This document shows, one piece after another, positions 1 to 5,362 of a DNA stretch of 7,744 nt. The stretch is from an uncultured Erysipelotrichaceae bacterium. GTDB taxonomy: Bacteria; Bacillota_I; Bacilli_A; Erysipelotrichales; Coprobacillaceae. The position numbers were made by a program, and so were the translations under genes. Each line of letters begins with the position of its first letter. Position 1 is the first letter of the stretch. The DNA is taken from positions 1 through 7,744 of the forward strand of contig ONFH01000011.1 of assembly GCA_900317015.1 (NCBI GenBank), read 5' to 3'. The notes beneath the pieces are model-generated. The model was not told the DNA's origin. It was given only the letters and a program-made list of their open reading frames with translations, and did not search any database.

Positions 1-80
1 ATAATTCTTATGATTATTTTCTTCTAAAAGCAAAAAGCTTTACCTGATCAATAAGAAGAAAACATGATCTTATATCCAAA

Positions 81-112
81 TTGTTTTATTAATGATATGT
101 ACGTGCTATAAT
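81..112 (+). promoter_or_regulatory. Promoter of the small membrane protein operon
   Basis: An extended -10 element TGCTATAAT lies at 104-112. The nearest -35-like hexamer, TTGTTT at 81-86, is 20 bases upstream of the -10, which is long, so the TG extension probably carries much of the recognition. The expected transcription start is near 119, about 32 bases before the first start codon. Seen by pattern only. Confidence 0.6.
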
Positions 113-123
113 ATAGATGAAGA

Positions 124-135
124 GTAAGCGCTTAC
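124..135. promoter_or_regulatory. Perfect 12-bp palindrome, LacI/CcpA-type (cre-like) operator
   Basis: GTAAGCGCTTAC is a perfect palindrome centred on CG. With its flanks it differs by one base from TGTAAGCGCTTACA, a near-ideal match to the catabolite-responsive element bound by CcpA and related LacI-family regulators. It lies at about +6 to +17 from the predicted start and directly before the Shine-Dalgarno sequence, where a bound protein would block transcription. Which LacI-family protein binds it cannot be told from sequence. Confidence 0.6.
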
Positions 136-150
136 ATAGGAGGTGCTATT

Positions 151-339
151 ATGATTATTCTGATCTGTATTATCGTTTTATTATTAGCATTTATTGCAAT
201 CGCACTTTATCTGCACTTTTCTAAGAAACCAGAGCCAAAATATGATCCAGAGCGCATGAAATTAGAAAGAAAAAACGAAGAAAGAGCTGCTAAAGCAAAA
301 TTTGAAGCAGAGCGTCAGGCAACGCGAAATTTACTCTGA
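151..339 (+). CDS. Small single-span membrane protein, 62 aa
   Basis: Function not recognised. Residues 1-23 are almost wholly hydrophobic (Ile/Leu/Val/Ala) and form one membrane span with no signal cleavage site. The SKKPEPK turn at about 24-30 marks the cytoplasmic edge, and residues 33-62 form a highly charged Arg/Lys/Glu/Ala-rich helix that could be a short coiled coil. By the positive-inside rule the tail should face the cytoplasm. The start is well supported by AGGAGGTG at 138-145, five bases before the ATG. It is the first gene of a two-gene unit with the 42-aa ORF 40 bases downstream, under a LacI/CcpA-like operator. Proteins of this shape often act as small partners of larger membrane complexes, but nothing here shows that. 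Confidence 0.75.
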   Translation: MIILICIIVLLLAFIAIALYLHFSKKPEPKYDPERMKLERKNEERAAKAKFEAERQATRNLL

Positions 340-379
340 TTTATGAATACTTATGCATCAACTATAGGAAAAAAATCAT

Positions 380-508
380 ATGAAAGTCGATTGGCTCACA
401 CTACTTATTTTGCTTGGTATTTCCGTAATCGGCATCGTCCTTATTGCTTTAAGAGCAAAAGCCTGGCAAAACCTTGCCGATGAAAGTTGCAAAGCAAAAA
501 AGAAGTAA
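380..508 (+). CDS. Very small single-span membrane protein, 42 aa
   Basis: A short ORF with a clear membrane-protein design. Residues 1-5 (MKVDW) precede a hydrophobic span at about 6-24 (Leu/Ile/Val/Gly-rich), then a basic tail ending KAKKK. AGGA at 366-369 lies ten bases before the ATG, a slightly long but usable ribosome site. It sits 40 bases after the 62-aa gene and directly before a terminator, so both are probably co-transcribed. Both proteins share the plan of N-terminal span plus basic cytoplasmic tail, but no obvious sequence identity. It could be a small regulatory subunit or, less likely, a type I-like toxic peptide; no antitoxin RNA is evident beside it. Function is unknown. Confidence 0.6.
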   Translation: MKVDWLTLLILLGISVIGIVLIALRAKAWQNLADESCKAKKK

Positions 509-515
509 AATAATG

Positions 516-554
516 AAAGGTCCTCCTACGCATTTATTTGGAAGACCTTTTTCT
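516..554 (+). terminator. Intrinsic terminator of the small-protein operon
   Basis: Arms 516-526 and 540-550 pair over 11 positions with one mismatch (C523/A543), around a 13-base loop. A run of five T (548-552) follows, then CTT. It starts eight bases after the 42-aa ORF stop and closes the operon. Confidence 0.75.
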
Positions 555-564
555 TATGAACTAT

Positions 565-596
565 TAAAAATCCTTTAGATCACTCTTGCAGTGACC
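565..596 (-). terminator. Possible terminator of the lipoprotein gene
   Basis: Arms 578-584 and 590-596 form a 7-bp stem with a 5-base loop directly after the lipoprotein stop. The A579/C595 position is a mismatch in plus-strand RNA but a G-U wobble in minus-strand RNA, which favours minus-strand use. The T5 tract (minus strand of 566-570) starts about eight bases after the stem, farther than usual, so termination may be weak. Confidence 0.4.
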
Positions 597-600
597 ATTC

Positions 601-1410
601 TTAATAAATATACACTTCATGGATCTGATGGGTATAACCCTTCTTCAATCCTTTGACAACACCATTTTCCACTTTAGCCCCACGATTATAGAGCACATAC
701 AGATGAGATGCATTGACACACAAGCCTTCAACTTCGCCCTGATCAACGACATCATTTAATGTTTTCACTTTGACAAGGGACGCCTGATCTTTCAGCTTCA
801 TCTTATAAATATGATCAGACTCCCCTTTTTCATCATCGCCATCATCACAGGCAATATAGAGTTCATGATGATAAATACAGATACCCTGAATATCATAAAC
901 AGGATTTTTCATCTGAATCTTGCCAAGGTAATGTCCCTTCTGGTCATAATGATAGAAGTAAGTACTTGAAGCTTCATGGCCCCACTCACATAACCATAAT
1001 GTCTGATCATCAGGATCGACTGCAACTGCTGAACATTCTTTCTGACCACTTGATGACTGAATCGCAAAGCTGCGCTGATATTTTAAATCATGGTCATAGA
1101 CTGCGATCTGTAGATTTGATGAATTCATCCCATTAAAATATTCCACCGGTACATAGAGAGCCTTCCGAGCCGCTGAGATGGCACCCATATGATTCACTTT
1201 CCCAAGTGCACCGGGAAAAACATTTTTATTTTGTTTGATTTTCTTTTTTCCTTTGTAAATAGAGATCTGCTTGCTGCCATTAACATACATACGATTATTC
1301 ATGACTGCTACGCCCTGACCGCCATTGACTTCAAGCGTCACGAAATCCTTTTGCTTTGTCGAGCAAGCTGATAAAGCAAATATACAAAGAATGATCCATA
1401 GTTTCTTCAT
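601..1410 (-). CDS. Putative lipoprotein with beta-propeller-like repeats
   Basis: A 269-aa protein exported and lipid-anchored on the outer face of the membrane. The N-terminus MKK is followed by a hydrophobic stretch and the lipobox LSAC, giving lipidated Cys16. The mature part shows a pattern recurring every 43-52 residues, (I/V)-x-G/A-(I/V/L)-x-V followed by a short LY/LW strand, near residues 33-43, 76-90, 126-143, 173-190 and 225-244. That is typical of NHL/SMP-30/YVTN-like beta-propellers. An acidic loop, DDGDDEKGESD (189-199), could bind a cation. The start at 1410 is chosen because AGGGGAG lies eight bases upstream and the signal peptide begins there; an in-frame extension to 1509 is possible but would run upstream of the predicted promoter. 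It is divergent from the BceAB-like operon. Substrate or partner is unknown. Confidence 0.75.
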   Translation of the reverse strand: MKKLWIILCIFALSACSTKQKDFVTLEVNGGQGVAVMNNRMYVNGSKQISIYKGKKKIKQNKNVFPGALGKVNHMGAISAARKALYVPVEYFNGMNSSNLQIAVYDHDLKYQRSFAIQSSSGQKECSAVAVDPDDQTLWLCEWGHEASSTYFYHYDQKGHYLGKIQMKNPVYDIQGICIYHHELYIACDDGDDEKGESDHIYKMKLKDQASLVKVKTLNDVVDQGEVEGLCVNASHLYVLYNRGAKVENGVVKGLKKGYTHQIHEVYIY

Positions 1411-1440
1411 CTTCGGTTCTCCCCTTTTTTTCATATTCTC

Positions 1441-1469
1441 ATTATATCGAATCATCGATTTTATAAAAG
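1441..1469 (-). promoter_or_regulatory. Promoter of the lipoprotein gene
   Basis: A consensus TATAAT occurs on the minus strand at 1446-1441, about 30 bases before the ATG at 1410. At 17-18-base spacing the -35 region is only T-rich (around 1464-1469) and poor, which suggests weak or activated transcription. The predicted start is near 1434. Confidence 0.5.
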
Positions 1470-1491
1470 AAAAATAACGATGATTTTGCTT

Positions 1492-1511
1492 ATGTGACAA
1501 AACTGTCACAT
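1492..1511. promoter_or_regulatory. Perfect 8-4-8 inverted repeat, candidate BceR-type response-regulator site
   Basis: Arms ATGTGACA (1492-1499) and TGTCACAT (1504-1511) are perfect inverted repeats with a 4-base AAAC spacer. The core fits the TNACA-N4-TGTNA layout that I recall for regulators controlling BceAB-type transporters. It ends seven bases before the -35 of the transporter promoter, a normal place for an activator. The TGTGA/TCACA ends also resemble CRP sites, but the spacing is 8 rather than 6. The regulator itself is not in the window. Confidence 0.55.
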
Positions 1512-1518
1512 TCTGTTA

Positions 1519-1547
1519 TGTTCAAAACACGACAGGACAAGTACAAT
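1519..1547 (+). promoter_or_regulatory. Promoter of the BceAB-like transporter operon
   Basis: A -35 TGTTCA (1519-1524) and a -10 TACAAT (1542-1547) are separated by 17 bases. The poor -35 next to a dyad operator fits activator dependence. The predicted start is near 1554, which argues against translation starting at the upstream ATGs at 1553 and 1556. Confidence 0.5.
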
Positions 1548-1582
1548 GAATTATGATGGAGATGCAAAAAGGAGACGAACTT

Positions 1583-2341
1583 ATGAAAATACTATCTATA
1601 CAAAACATCGAAAAATACTATGGTAATAAAACAAATATCACAAAGGCTCTTAAAGGTCTATCCTTTGATATTGAAAAAGGCGAATTTGTCGCCATCATGG
1701 GTGCTTCCGGCAGTGGGAAAACCACTCTTTTGAACTGTATCTCAACCATTGACCGTGTGACAAGTGGTCATATCTATATTAACAATTATGACATTACAGC
1801 GTTAAAGCCTAAGCAGCTTTCTAAATTTAGACGAGAAAGCTTAGGCTTCATCTTCCAGGATTTCAATTTGATCGATACCTTAACCGCTTATGAGAATATT
1901 TCATTAGCTTTATCGATCCAGCATAAAGAAAAGAACATGGATGACAAGATTCATGAATTCGCCAAAGAATTAGAAATTGAAGAGATCTTAGACAAGTATC
2001 CTTATGAGATGTCTGGTGGACAAAAACAGCGTGTCGCAGCGGAAAGAGCGCTGATTACTTCGCCAAGTCTGATCTTAGCCGATGAACCAACTGGTGCTTT
2101 AGATTCTCGCTCATCGCAGTTCATGTTAAAAAAGATGGCTTATATGAATCAAGCCCATGAAGCAACGATCTTAATGGTGACTCATGATGCCATTGCGGCC
2201 AGCTATGCCACAAGAGTCATGTTCATTAAAGATGGTCAGCTCTTCCATGAGATCTATGAAGGAAATGACGACCGTAAGACATTCTTCAATAAGATCATTG
2301 AAGTGGAATCTTTATTAGATGGTGATCTGAATGATCTTTAA
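1583..2341 (+). CDS. BceA-like ABC transporter ATP-binding protein
   Basis: A 252-aa ATPase that powers the FtsX-type permease encoded next to it; systems of this family remove or sense cell-wall-active peptide antibiotics at the membrane. All nucleotide-binding motifs are intact: Walker A GASGSGKTT (40-48), Q-loop Gln92, signature MSGGQ (143-147), Walker B ending LADEPTGALD with Asp167/Glu168, and H-loop His201. Length and the LILADEPTGALD form fit the MacB/LolD/BceA branch. The start at 1583 is preferred because AAGGAG (1569-1574) lies eight bases upstream; an in-frame ATG at 1553 would add ten residues but sits at the predicted transcription start. The 3' end overlaps the permease gene by 11 bases. 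The branch is confident; the exact substrate is not known. Confidence 0.93.
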   Translation: MKILSIQNIEKYYGNKTNITKALKGLSFDIEKGEFVAIMGASGSGKTTLLNCISTIDRVTSGHIYINNYDITALKPKQLSKFRRESLGFIFQDFNLIDTLTAYENISLALSIQHKEKNMDDKIHEFAKELEIEEILDKYPYEMSGGQKQRVAAERALITSPSLILADEPTGALDSRSSQFMLKKMAYMNQAHEATILMVTHDAIAASYATRVMFIKDGQLFHEIYEGNDDRKTFFNKIIEVESLLDGDLNDL

Positions 2342-4352
2342 GATCGCCTATCGTAATATTAAAAAGAGTATCAAAGACTATGCCATCTACTTCTTTACGG
2401 TCATGATCGGCGTCGCCATTTTCTATGTCTTTAATGCGATCGAGACCCAGACCGCAATGGTAAAGCTTGGACAGTCATCATCAGAAATCACAAGTTTATT
2501 AACGAATCTTTTATCCGCTGTCAGCATTCTCGTATCAATCATCTTAGGAGCTTTGATCATCTATGCCAATTCCTTTCTCATCAAGCGTCGTCATAAAGAA
2601 TTTGGCGTTTATATCATGCTGGGGATGGAAAAGAAACAAGTTTCATTTATTCTCTTTCTCGAAACATTATTAGTGGGCTTATTTTCACTGCTTGTTGGTC
2701 TAGTCTTAGGGGCTATTTTATCACAGGGGATGGGACTGCTTGTCGTGCATATGTTTAAGGTCGATATGTCTCGTTTCCACTTTGTCTTTTCCCTTCATGC
2801 CATGATCAAAACGATCGTCTATTTTGGTATCATGTATTTGATCGTTATGTTATTTAATACCATTTCTATCTCTAAAGTACAGGTCATTTCGTTACTGAGA
2901 AAGAAAGAAAATGAAGAGATGAAGTTAGGACATCCGCTCCTATCAAGTGCGATCTTTATCATTGGTGTGGGCATCTTATCTTATGCTTATTATTTAGTCA
3001 CGAATCAGAATGCTTTAAGTAAGCTCTTAGAAAAGAATGTCTCTGGAATCTTCTTACCAATTATTTTAGGTGTGATCGCCACCTTCATGATCATCTTTGG
3101 CTTTTCCACAATTGCCATTATGATCGTTAAGCATTCAAAGCTTTATCATAAAGGTCTTAATACCTTTACAGTCACACAGATCTCTTCCCAGATCAAAACA
3201 ATGACTGTTTCACTCTCATTGATCACCTTAATGTTATTCTTTACGATTTGTCTGCTTTCGACATCATCAAATCTGACACGTTCTATTAATACATTTTATA
3301 GTAAGACAAATACTTGTGATGTCTCCATTCGTGCCTGGAATACGACTGGCAGCTTAGCATCCATGCTAAAGGATCATCACTATAATGTGAATGAACACCT
3401 AAAAGATTATGTCGAAGTCAAAGGCTATCAAAGTAAGTTAAACGAAGTCAACTATGCAAAACTCTTTGGTTCTAAAAGTGGACTTTCTAAACAGACATTT
3501 GCCAGCTATGAAAAAATGCCTTTAGAAATGCTCAGTGTTTCCAATTATAACAAGCTTGCCAAAGCACTTCATGAAAAACAGTATACCTTAAAGAAGGATC
3601 ACTACCTTGTGATCTGTGATGCCAGTGGGGCAAAAGATTATTTTAATAAGGGACTATCAGAGAAACCCGTTTTGACGATCAACCATCATAAGCTTCAGCC
3701 ACAGTATCTTACATCGCAGAGTGGTCGTACTGACTTAAGCAGCTATAGCTCAGGAATCCTGATCGTCTCTGACAATGTCTTCCAAAACATCAAAGGTTAT
3801 GACTCGACAACTTATCTTTTAGGAAATTATCGTGGCAATGATGAAAAAGAAGAAGCCTTATTAAATCAGACTCTAAAAGATATGACGAAAAATCGTCAGG
3901 AGAATGACTTTAATTATGTCAGCTATACAAAGCTTTCTTTACAGGCTTCATCGACAGGTTTAAGAGTCATCGTTACGTTCATTGCCCTATATATTGGGAT
4001 CATCTTTTTAATCTCATCAGCTGCCATCTTAGCTTTAAAAGCCTTGACCCATATGAATGATTCTCAGTCTCGTTATATCATCTTAAATAAGATCGGCTGT
4101 GAAAAGCATGAATTACATGGATCAATTTTAAAGCAGAACCTCGTGCTCTTCCTCATTCCATTGATCTTAGCTTGTATTCATAGTGTCGCTGGACTAAAGT
4201 TTACATCCTACTTTACTGACATGATGGGTTCAGGAAATGCAGCTAAGCCTGCAGTTTCCACAATGCTCATCTTAGCAGCCATCTATGGAGGCTACTTCTT
4301 AGTGACATATGTCTTATGTCGTAATATGTGTGATCATTATATTGATCAATAA
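2331..4352 (+). CDS. BceB-like FtsX-domain ABC transporter permease
   Basis: A 673-aa integral membrane permease, partner of the ATPase just upstream. The layout matches BceB/VraE/PsdB proteins: TM1 about 17-37; a first FtsX domain at about 54-180 with three spans and the cytoplasmic motif RRHKEFGVYIMLG (86-98) that contacts the ATPase; further spans at about 203-224, 239-266 and 291-312; then a large extracellular domain of roughly 230 residues (about 313-543), which in this family binds or senses the peptide. TM8-10 lie at about 544-570, 602-622 and 644-663, giving ten spans. The ATG lies inside the last codons of the ATPase gene and has only weak GGTGAT upstream, so translation is probably coupled. 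The usual BceRS histidine kinase and regulator are not adjacent. Substrate (for example bacitracin, nisin or a host peptide) is undetermined. Confidence 0.92.
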   Translation: MIFKIAYRNIKKSIKDYAIYFFTVMIGVAIFYVFNAIETQTAMVKLGQSSSEITSLLTNLLSAVSILVSIILGALIIYANSFLIKRRHKEFGVYIMLGMEKKQVSFILFLETLLVGLFSLLVGLVLGAILSQGMGLLVVHMFKVDMSRFHFVFSLHAMIKTIVYFGIMYLIVMLFNTISISKVQVISLLRKKENEEMKLGHPLLSSAIFIIGVGILSYAYYLVTNQNALSKLLEKNVSGIFLPIILGVIATFMIIFGFSTIAIMIVKHSKLYHKGLNTFTVTQISSQIKTMTVSLSLITLMLFFTICLLSTSSNLTRSINTFYSKTNTCDVSIRAWNTTGSLASMLKDHHYNVNEHLKDYVEVKGYQSKLNEVNYAKLFGSKSGLSKQTFASYEKMPLEMLSVSNYNKLAKALHEKQYTLKKDHYLVICDASGAKDYFNKGLSEKPVLTINHHKLQPQYLTSQSGRTDLSSYSSGILIVSDNVFQNIKGYDSTTYLLGNYRGNDEKEEALLNQTLKDMTKNRQENDFNYVSYTKLSLQASSTGLRVIVTFIALYIGIIFLISSAAILALKALTHMNDSQSRYIILNKIGCEKHELHGSILKQNLVLFLIPLILACIHSVAGLKFTSYFTDMMGSGNAAKPAVSTMLILAAIYGGYFLVTYVLCRNMCDHYIDQ

Positions 4353-4364
4353 CTTCTAATCAAT

Positions 4365-4397
4365 AAAAAATGCCATGGGAAAAAATCTCCATAGCAT
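4365..4397 (-). terminator. Intrinsic terminator on the minus strand
   Basis: Arms 4389-4397 and 4370-4378 pair over nine positions around a 10-base loop. Read on the minus strand, a T run (4369-4365) follows directly. The C4374/A4393 pair is a mismatch in plus-strand RNA but a G-U pair in minus-strand RNA, and no T run follows on the plus side. It is therefore built to stop minus-strand transcription arriving from 4400-4800. Confidence 0.6.
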
Positions 4398-4402
4398 AAA
4401 GT

Positions 4403-4434
4403 AAGCCATCTGCGTATGCACAGATGGCTTTTTT
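4403..4434 (+). terminator. Intrinsic terminator of the BceAB-like operon
   Basis: A perfect 10-bp stem (4403-4412 with 4421-4430, AAGCCATCTG/CAGATGGCTT) with an 8-base loop, running straight into six T (4429-4434). It lies 50 bases after the permease stop. Confidence 0.85.
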
Positions 4435-4775
4435 GTCATCACTTACAACGATCAATTGGTCGTCTCTCTGCAGGGAAGTCTTCAATCAAAGAAAACTTTC
4501 ACTAATGCGTGCATGGTAAAAGTGTAAGAAGGTTTGGATTGGATCATAAAACAGTGTATCATTCGTGCAAACATGACTAAGAGAAAGAAGAAAAGATGAA
4601 AAACCGAATTTTCATCAGATATCATAAGGATCTTTCTTTTTGTCATTCATGGCCATTCTCAAATAAACCAGGAACGCTTAAAAGTGCTCTGATGACAGGA
4701 TCACTTTCCTTTTCTTATAAAAACATGGGGCGAATTCATAATCAAAGTATTATTATTTTCTGCAGATTGTATACT

Positions 4776-4803
4776 ATTATACCCAAATAAATTCCTATTT
4801 CAA
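4776..4803 (-). promoter_or_regulatory. Sigma-A-like promoter reading into the gene-poor gap
   Basis: On the minus strand TTGAAA (4803-4798) is followed by a 16-base spacer and a consensus TATAAT (4781-4776), one of the best promoter matches in the window. A small dyad GTATA-N4-TATAC (4769-4782) overlaps the -10. No annotated gene follows it. Confidence 0.6.
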
Positions 4804-4827
4804 GGAGTGTATTTCTGTAATATACAA

Positions 4828-4841
4828 TTATAACGTTTACA
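4828..4841 (-). promoter_or_regulatory. Weak cre-like site
   Basis: Read on the minus strand, TGTAAACGTTATAA matches the CcpA pattern TGTAANCGNTNNCA at all but one fixed position. It lies 25 bases upstream of the minus-strand promoter at 4776-4803 and 29 bases after the VOC gene stop. In an AT-rich spacer this could arise by chance. Confidence 0.25.
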
Positions 4842-4869
4842 TAAAGTTATGACTGATCATTCTCCACTT

Positions 4870-5253
4870 TTATTCATGGATCTCTAAAGGTAAGCCATCA
4901 GGATCCTTAAAGAATGTCATCTTCTTATGTGTATAATCATCATAACGGATTGGTTCCGTCTCAATACCTAAAGCATTTAGCTGTTTGACCGTTTCATCTA
5001 CACTCTCTACTTTAAAAGCTAAGTGACGAAGGCCACAAGCTTCCTCCGGATCAGAAACACGTTTTGGGGGATCCTTTCGAATAAAGATCTCTAGTTCACT
5101 ATCCCCTAACTTTAAGTCGAGCTTCACGTCACCACGTTCTTCCCTCTTATTTTTTCTGACAATTTCAAAACCAAGTTTGTTCACATAGAAATCCATCGTC
5201 TGATCATAATCAGACGTAATGATGGCCACATGATGAATCGAATTGAATAACAT
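4870..5253 (-). CDS. VOC-family (glyoxalase/YwkD-like) metalloprotein
   Basis: A 127-aa single-domain cytosolic protein of the vicinal oxygen chelate superfamily, closest in style to B. subtilis YwkD and E. coli YaeR. Two beta-alpha-beta-beta-beta modules are visible: HHVAI...FYVNKLGF (7-29) and GLRHLAF...FFKDPDGLPLEI (74-125). The four likely metal ligands are in place: His8, Glu55 (ELEIF), His77 and Glu124. The family ranges from lactoylglutathione lyase to dioxygenases and fosfomycin-modifying enzymes; the short length and C-terminal FFKDPDGLPLEIHE suggest a glyoxalase-like lyase whose substrate is unknown. A very strong GGGAGGTG ribosome site ends five bases before the ATG. It is divergent from nrdG, and no own terminator is seen before 4800. 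Confidence 0.88.
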   Translation of the reverse strand: MLFNSIHHVAIITSDYDQTMDFYVNKLGFEIVRKNKREERGDVKLDLKLGDSELEIFIRKDPPKRVSDPEEACGLRHLAFKVESVDETVKQLNALGIETEPIRYDDYTHKKMTFFKDPDGLPLEIHE

Positions 5254-5273
5254 ATTTACACCTCCCGATCTTT

Positions 5274-5302
5274 ATGATATCAAACATGAGGAAATACGAA
5301 AA
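5274..5302 (-). promoter_or_regulatory. Promoter of the VOC gene
   Basis: On the minus strand an extended -10, TGATATCAT, has its TATCAT at 5279-5274, 20 bases before the start codon. The -35 at 17-base spacing, TTTTCG, is poor. The predicted start falls inside or just before the ribosome site region, so the leader is very short. Confidence 0.4.
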
Positions 5303-5310
5303 CACTTTGG

Positions 5311-5340
5311 TTGATGTCAGAAAAGATAACGGTATATAAT
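5311..5340 (+). promoter_or_regulatory. Promoter of nrdG
   Basis: TTGATG (5311-5316) and a consensus TATAAT (5335-5340) are separated by 18 bases. The predicted start is near 5347, leaving a leader of about 16 bases that is mostly the ribosome site. Confidence 0.65.
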
Positions 5341-5350
5341 AAGGGATACA

Positions 5351-5356
5351 GAGGTG
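5351..5356 (+). promoter_or_regulatory. nrdG ribosome site that decides the start codon
   Basis: GAGGTG sits six bases before the ATG at 5363. The in-frame GTG at 5354-5356 is part of this Shine-Dalgarno sequence and has no site of its own, so it is not the likely start. Confidence 0.75.
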
Positions 5357-5362
5357 AAAAAC

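Larger units (their letters stand above)
4365..4769 (-). ncRNA. Candidate minus-strand transcript, no convincing protein gene (4353-4869 gap)
   Basis: This is the main content of a stretch of about 500 bases without a clear gene. A good minus-strand promoter (4776-4803) predicts a start near 4769, and a minus-strand terminator ends at 4365. Between them are three more hairpins: 4681-4707 (6-bp AAAGTG/CACTTT outer stem with an inner CTG/CAG stem), 4595-4616 (perfect 8-bp stem followed on the minus strand by a pyrimidine-rich tract, possibly an earlier stop), and the 10-bp stem of the operon terminator at 4403-4430. Only tiny ORFs exist: a 54-aa ORF at 4646-4482 with a hydrophobic middle but no good ribosome site, and peptides of 8-12 aa. 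It could equally be the 3' UTR of the VOC gene, which has no terminator of its own. No known RNA family recognised. Confidence 0.35.

Noticed and set aside
22..38. Small AAAGC/GCTTT hairpin near the left edge
   Set aside because: Only five pairs, no T run after it on the plus strand, and no identifiable upstream gene to terminate.
1189..1371. 60-aa plus-strand ORF
   Set aside because: Lies inside the lipoprotein gene on the other strand, without a ribosome site; a shadow of that gene.
1411..1509. N-terminal extension of the lipoprotein by 33 residues
   Set aside because: Would hide the signal peptide inside the protein and begin upstream of the predicted -10; the internal ATG at 1410 has a good ribosome site.
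1553..1582. Ten-residue upstream extension of the ATPase
   Set aside because: Its ATGs are at the predicted transcription start, and the AAGGAG site serves the ATG at 1583.
4448..4463. 16-bp near-palindrome ACGATCAATTGGTCGT
   Set aside because: Not next to any promoter and has one wobble position; could be chance, so not listed as an operator.
4596..4790. 64-aa plus-strand ORF in the gap
   Set aside because: No real ribosome site or plus-strand promoter, unlikely composition (His/Phe/Ser-rich with no domain pattern), and it lies opposite a well-formed minus-strand promoter.
5276..5318. Imperfect 10-base inverted repeat between the VOC and nrdG promoters
   Set aside because: Only eight of ten positions match with a long spacer; it mostly reflects the -10 and -35 elements themselves.
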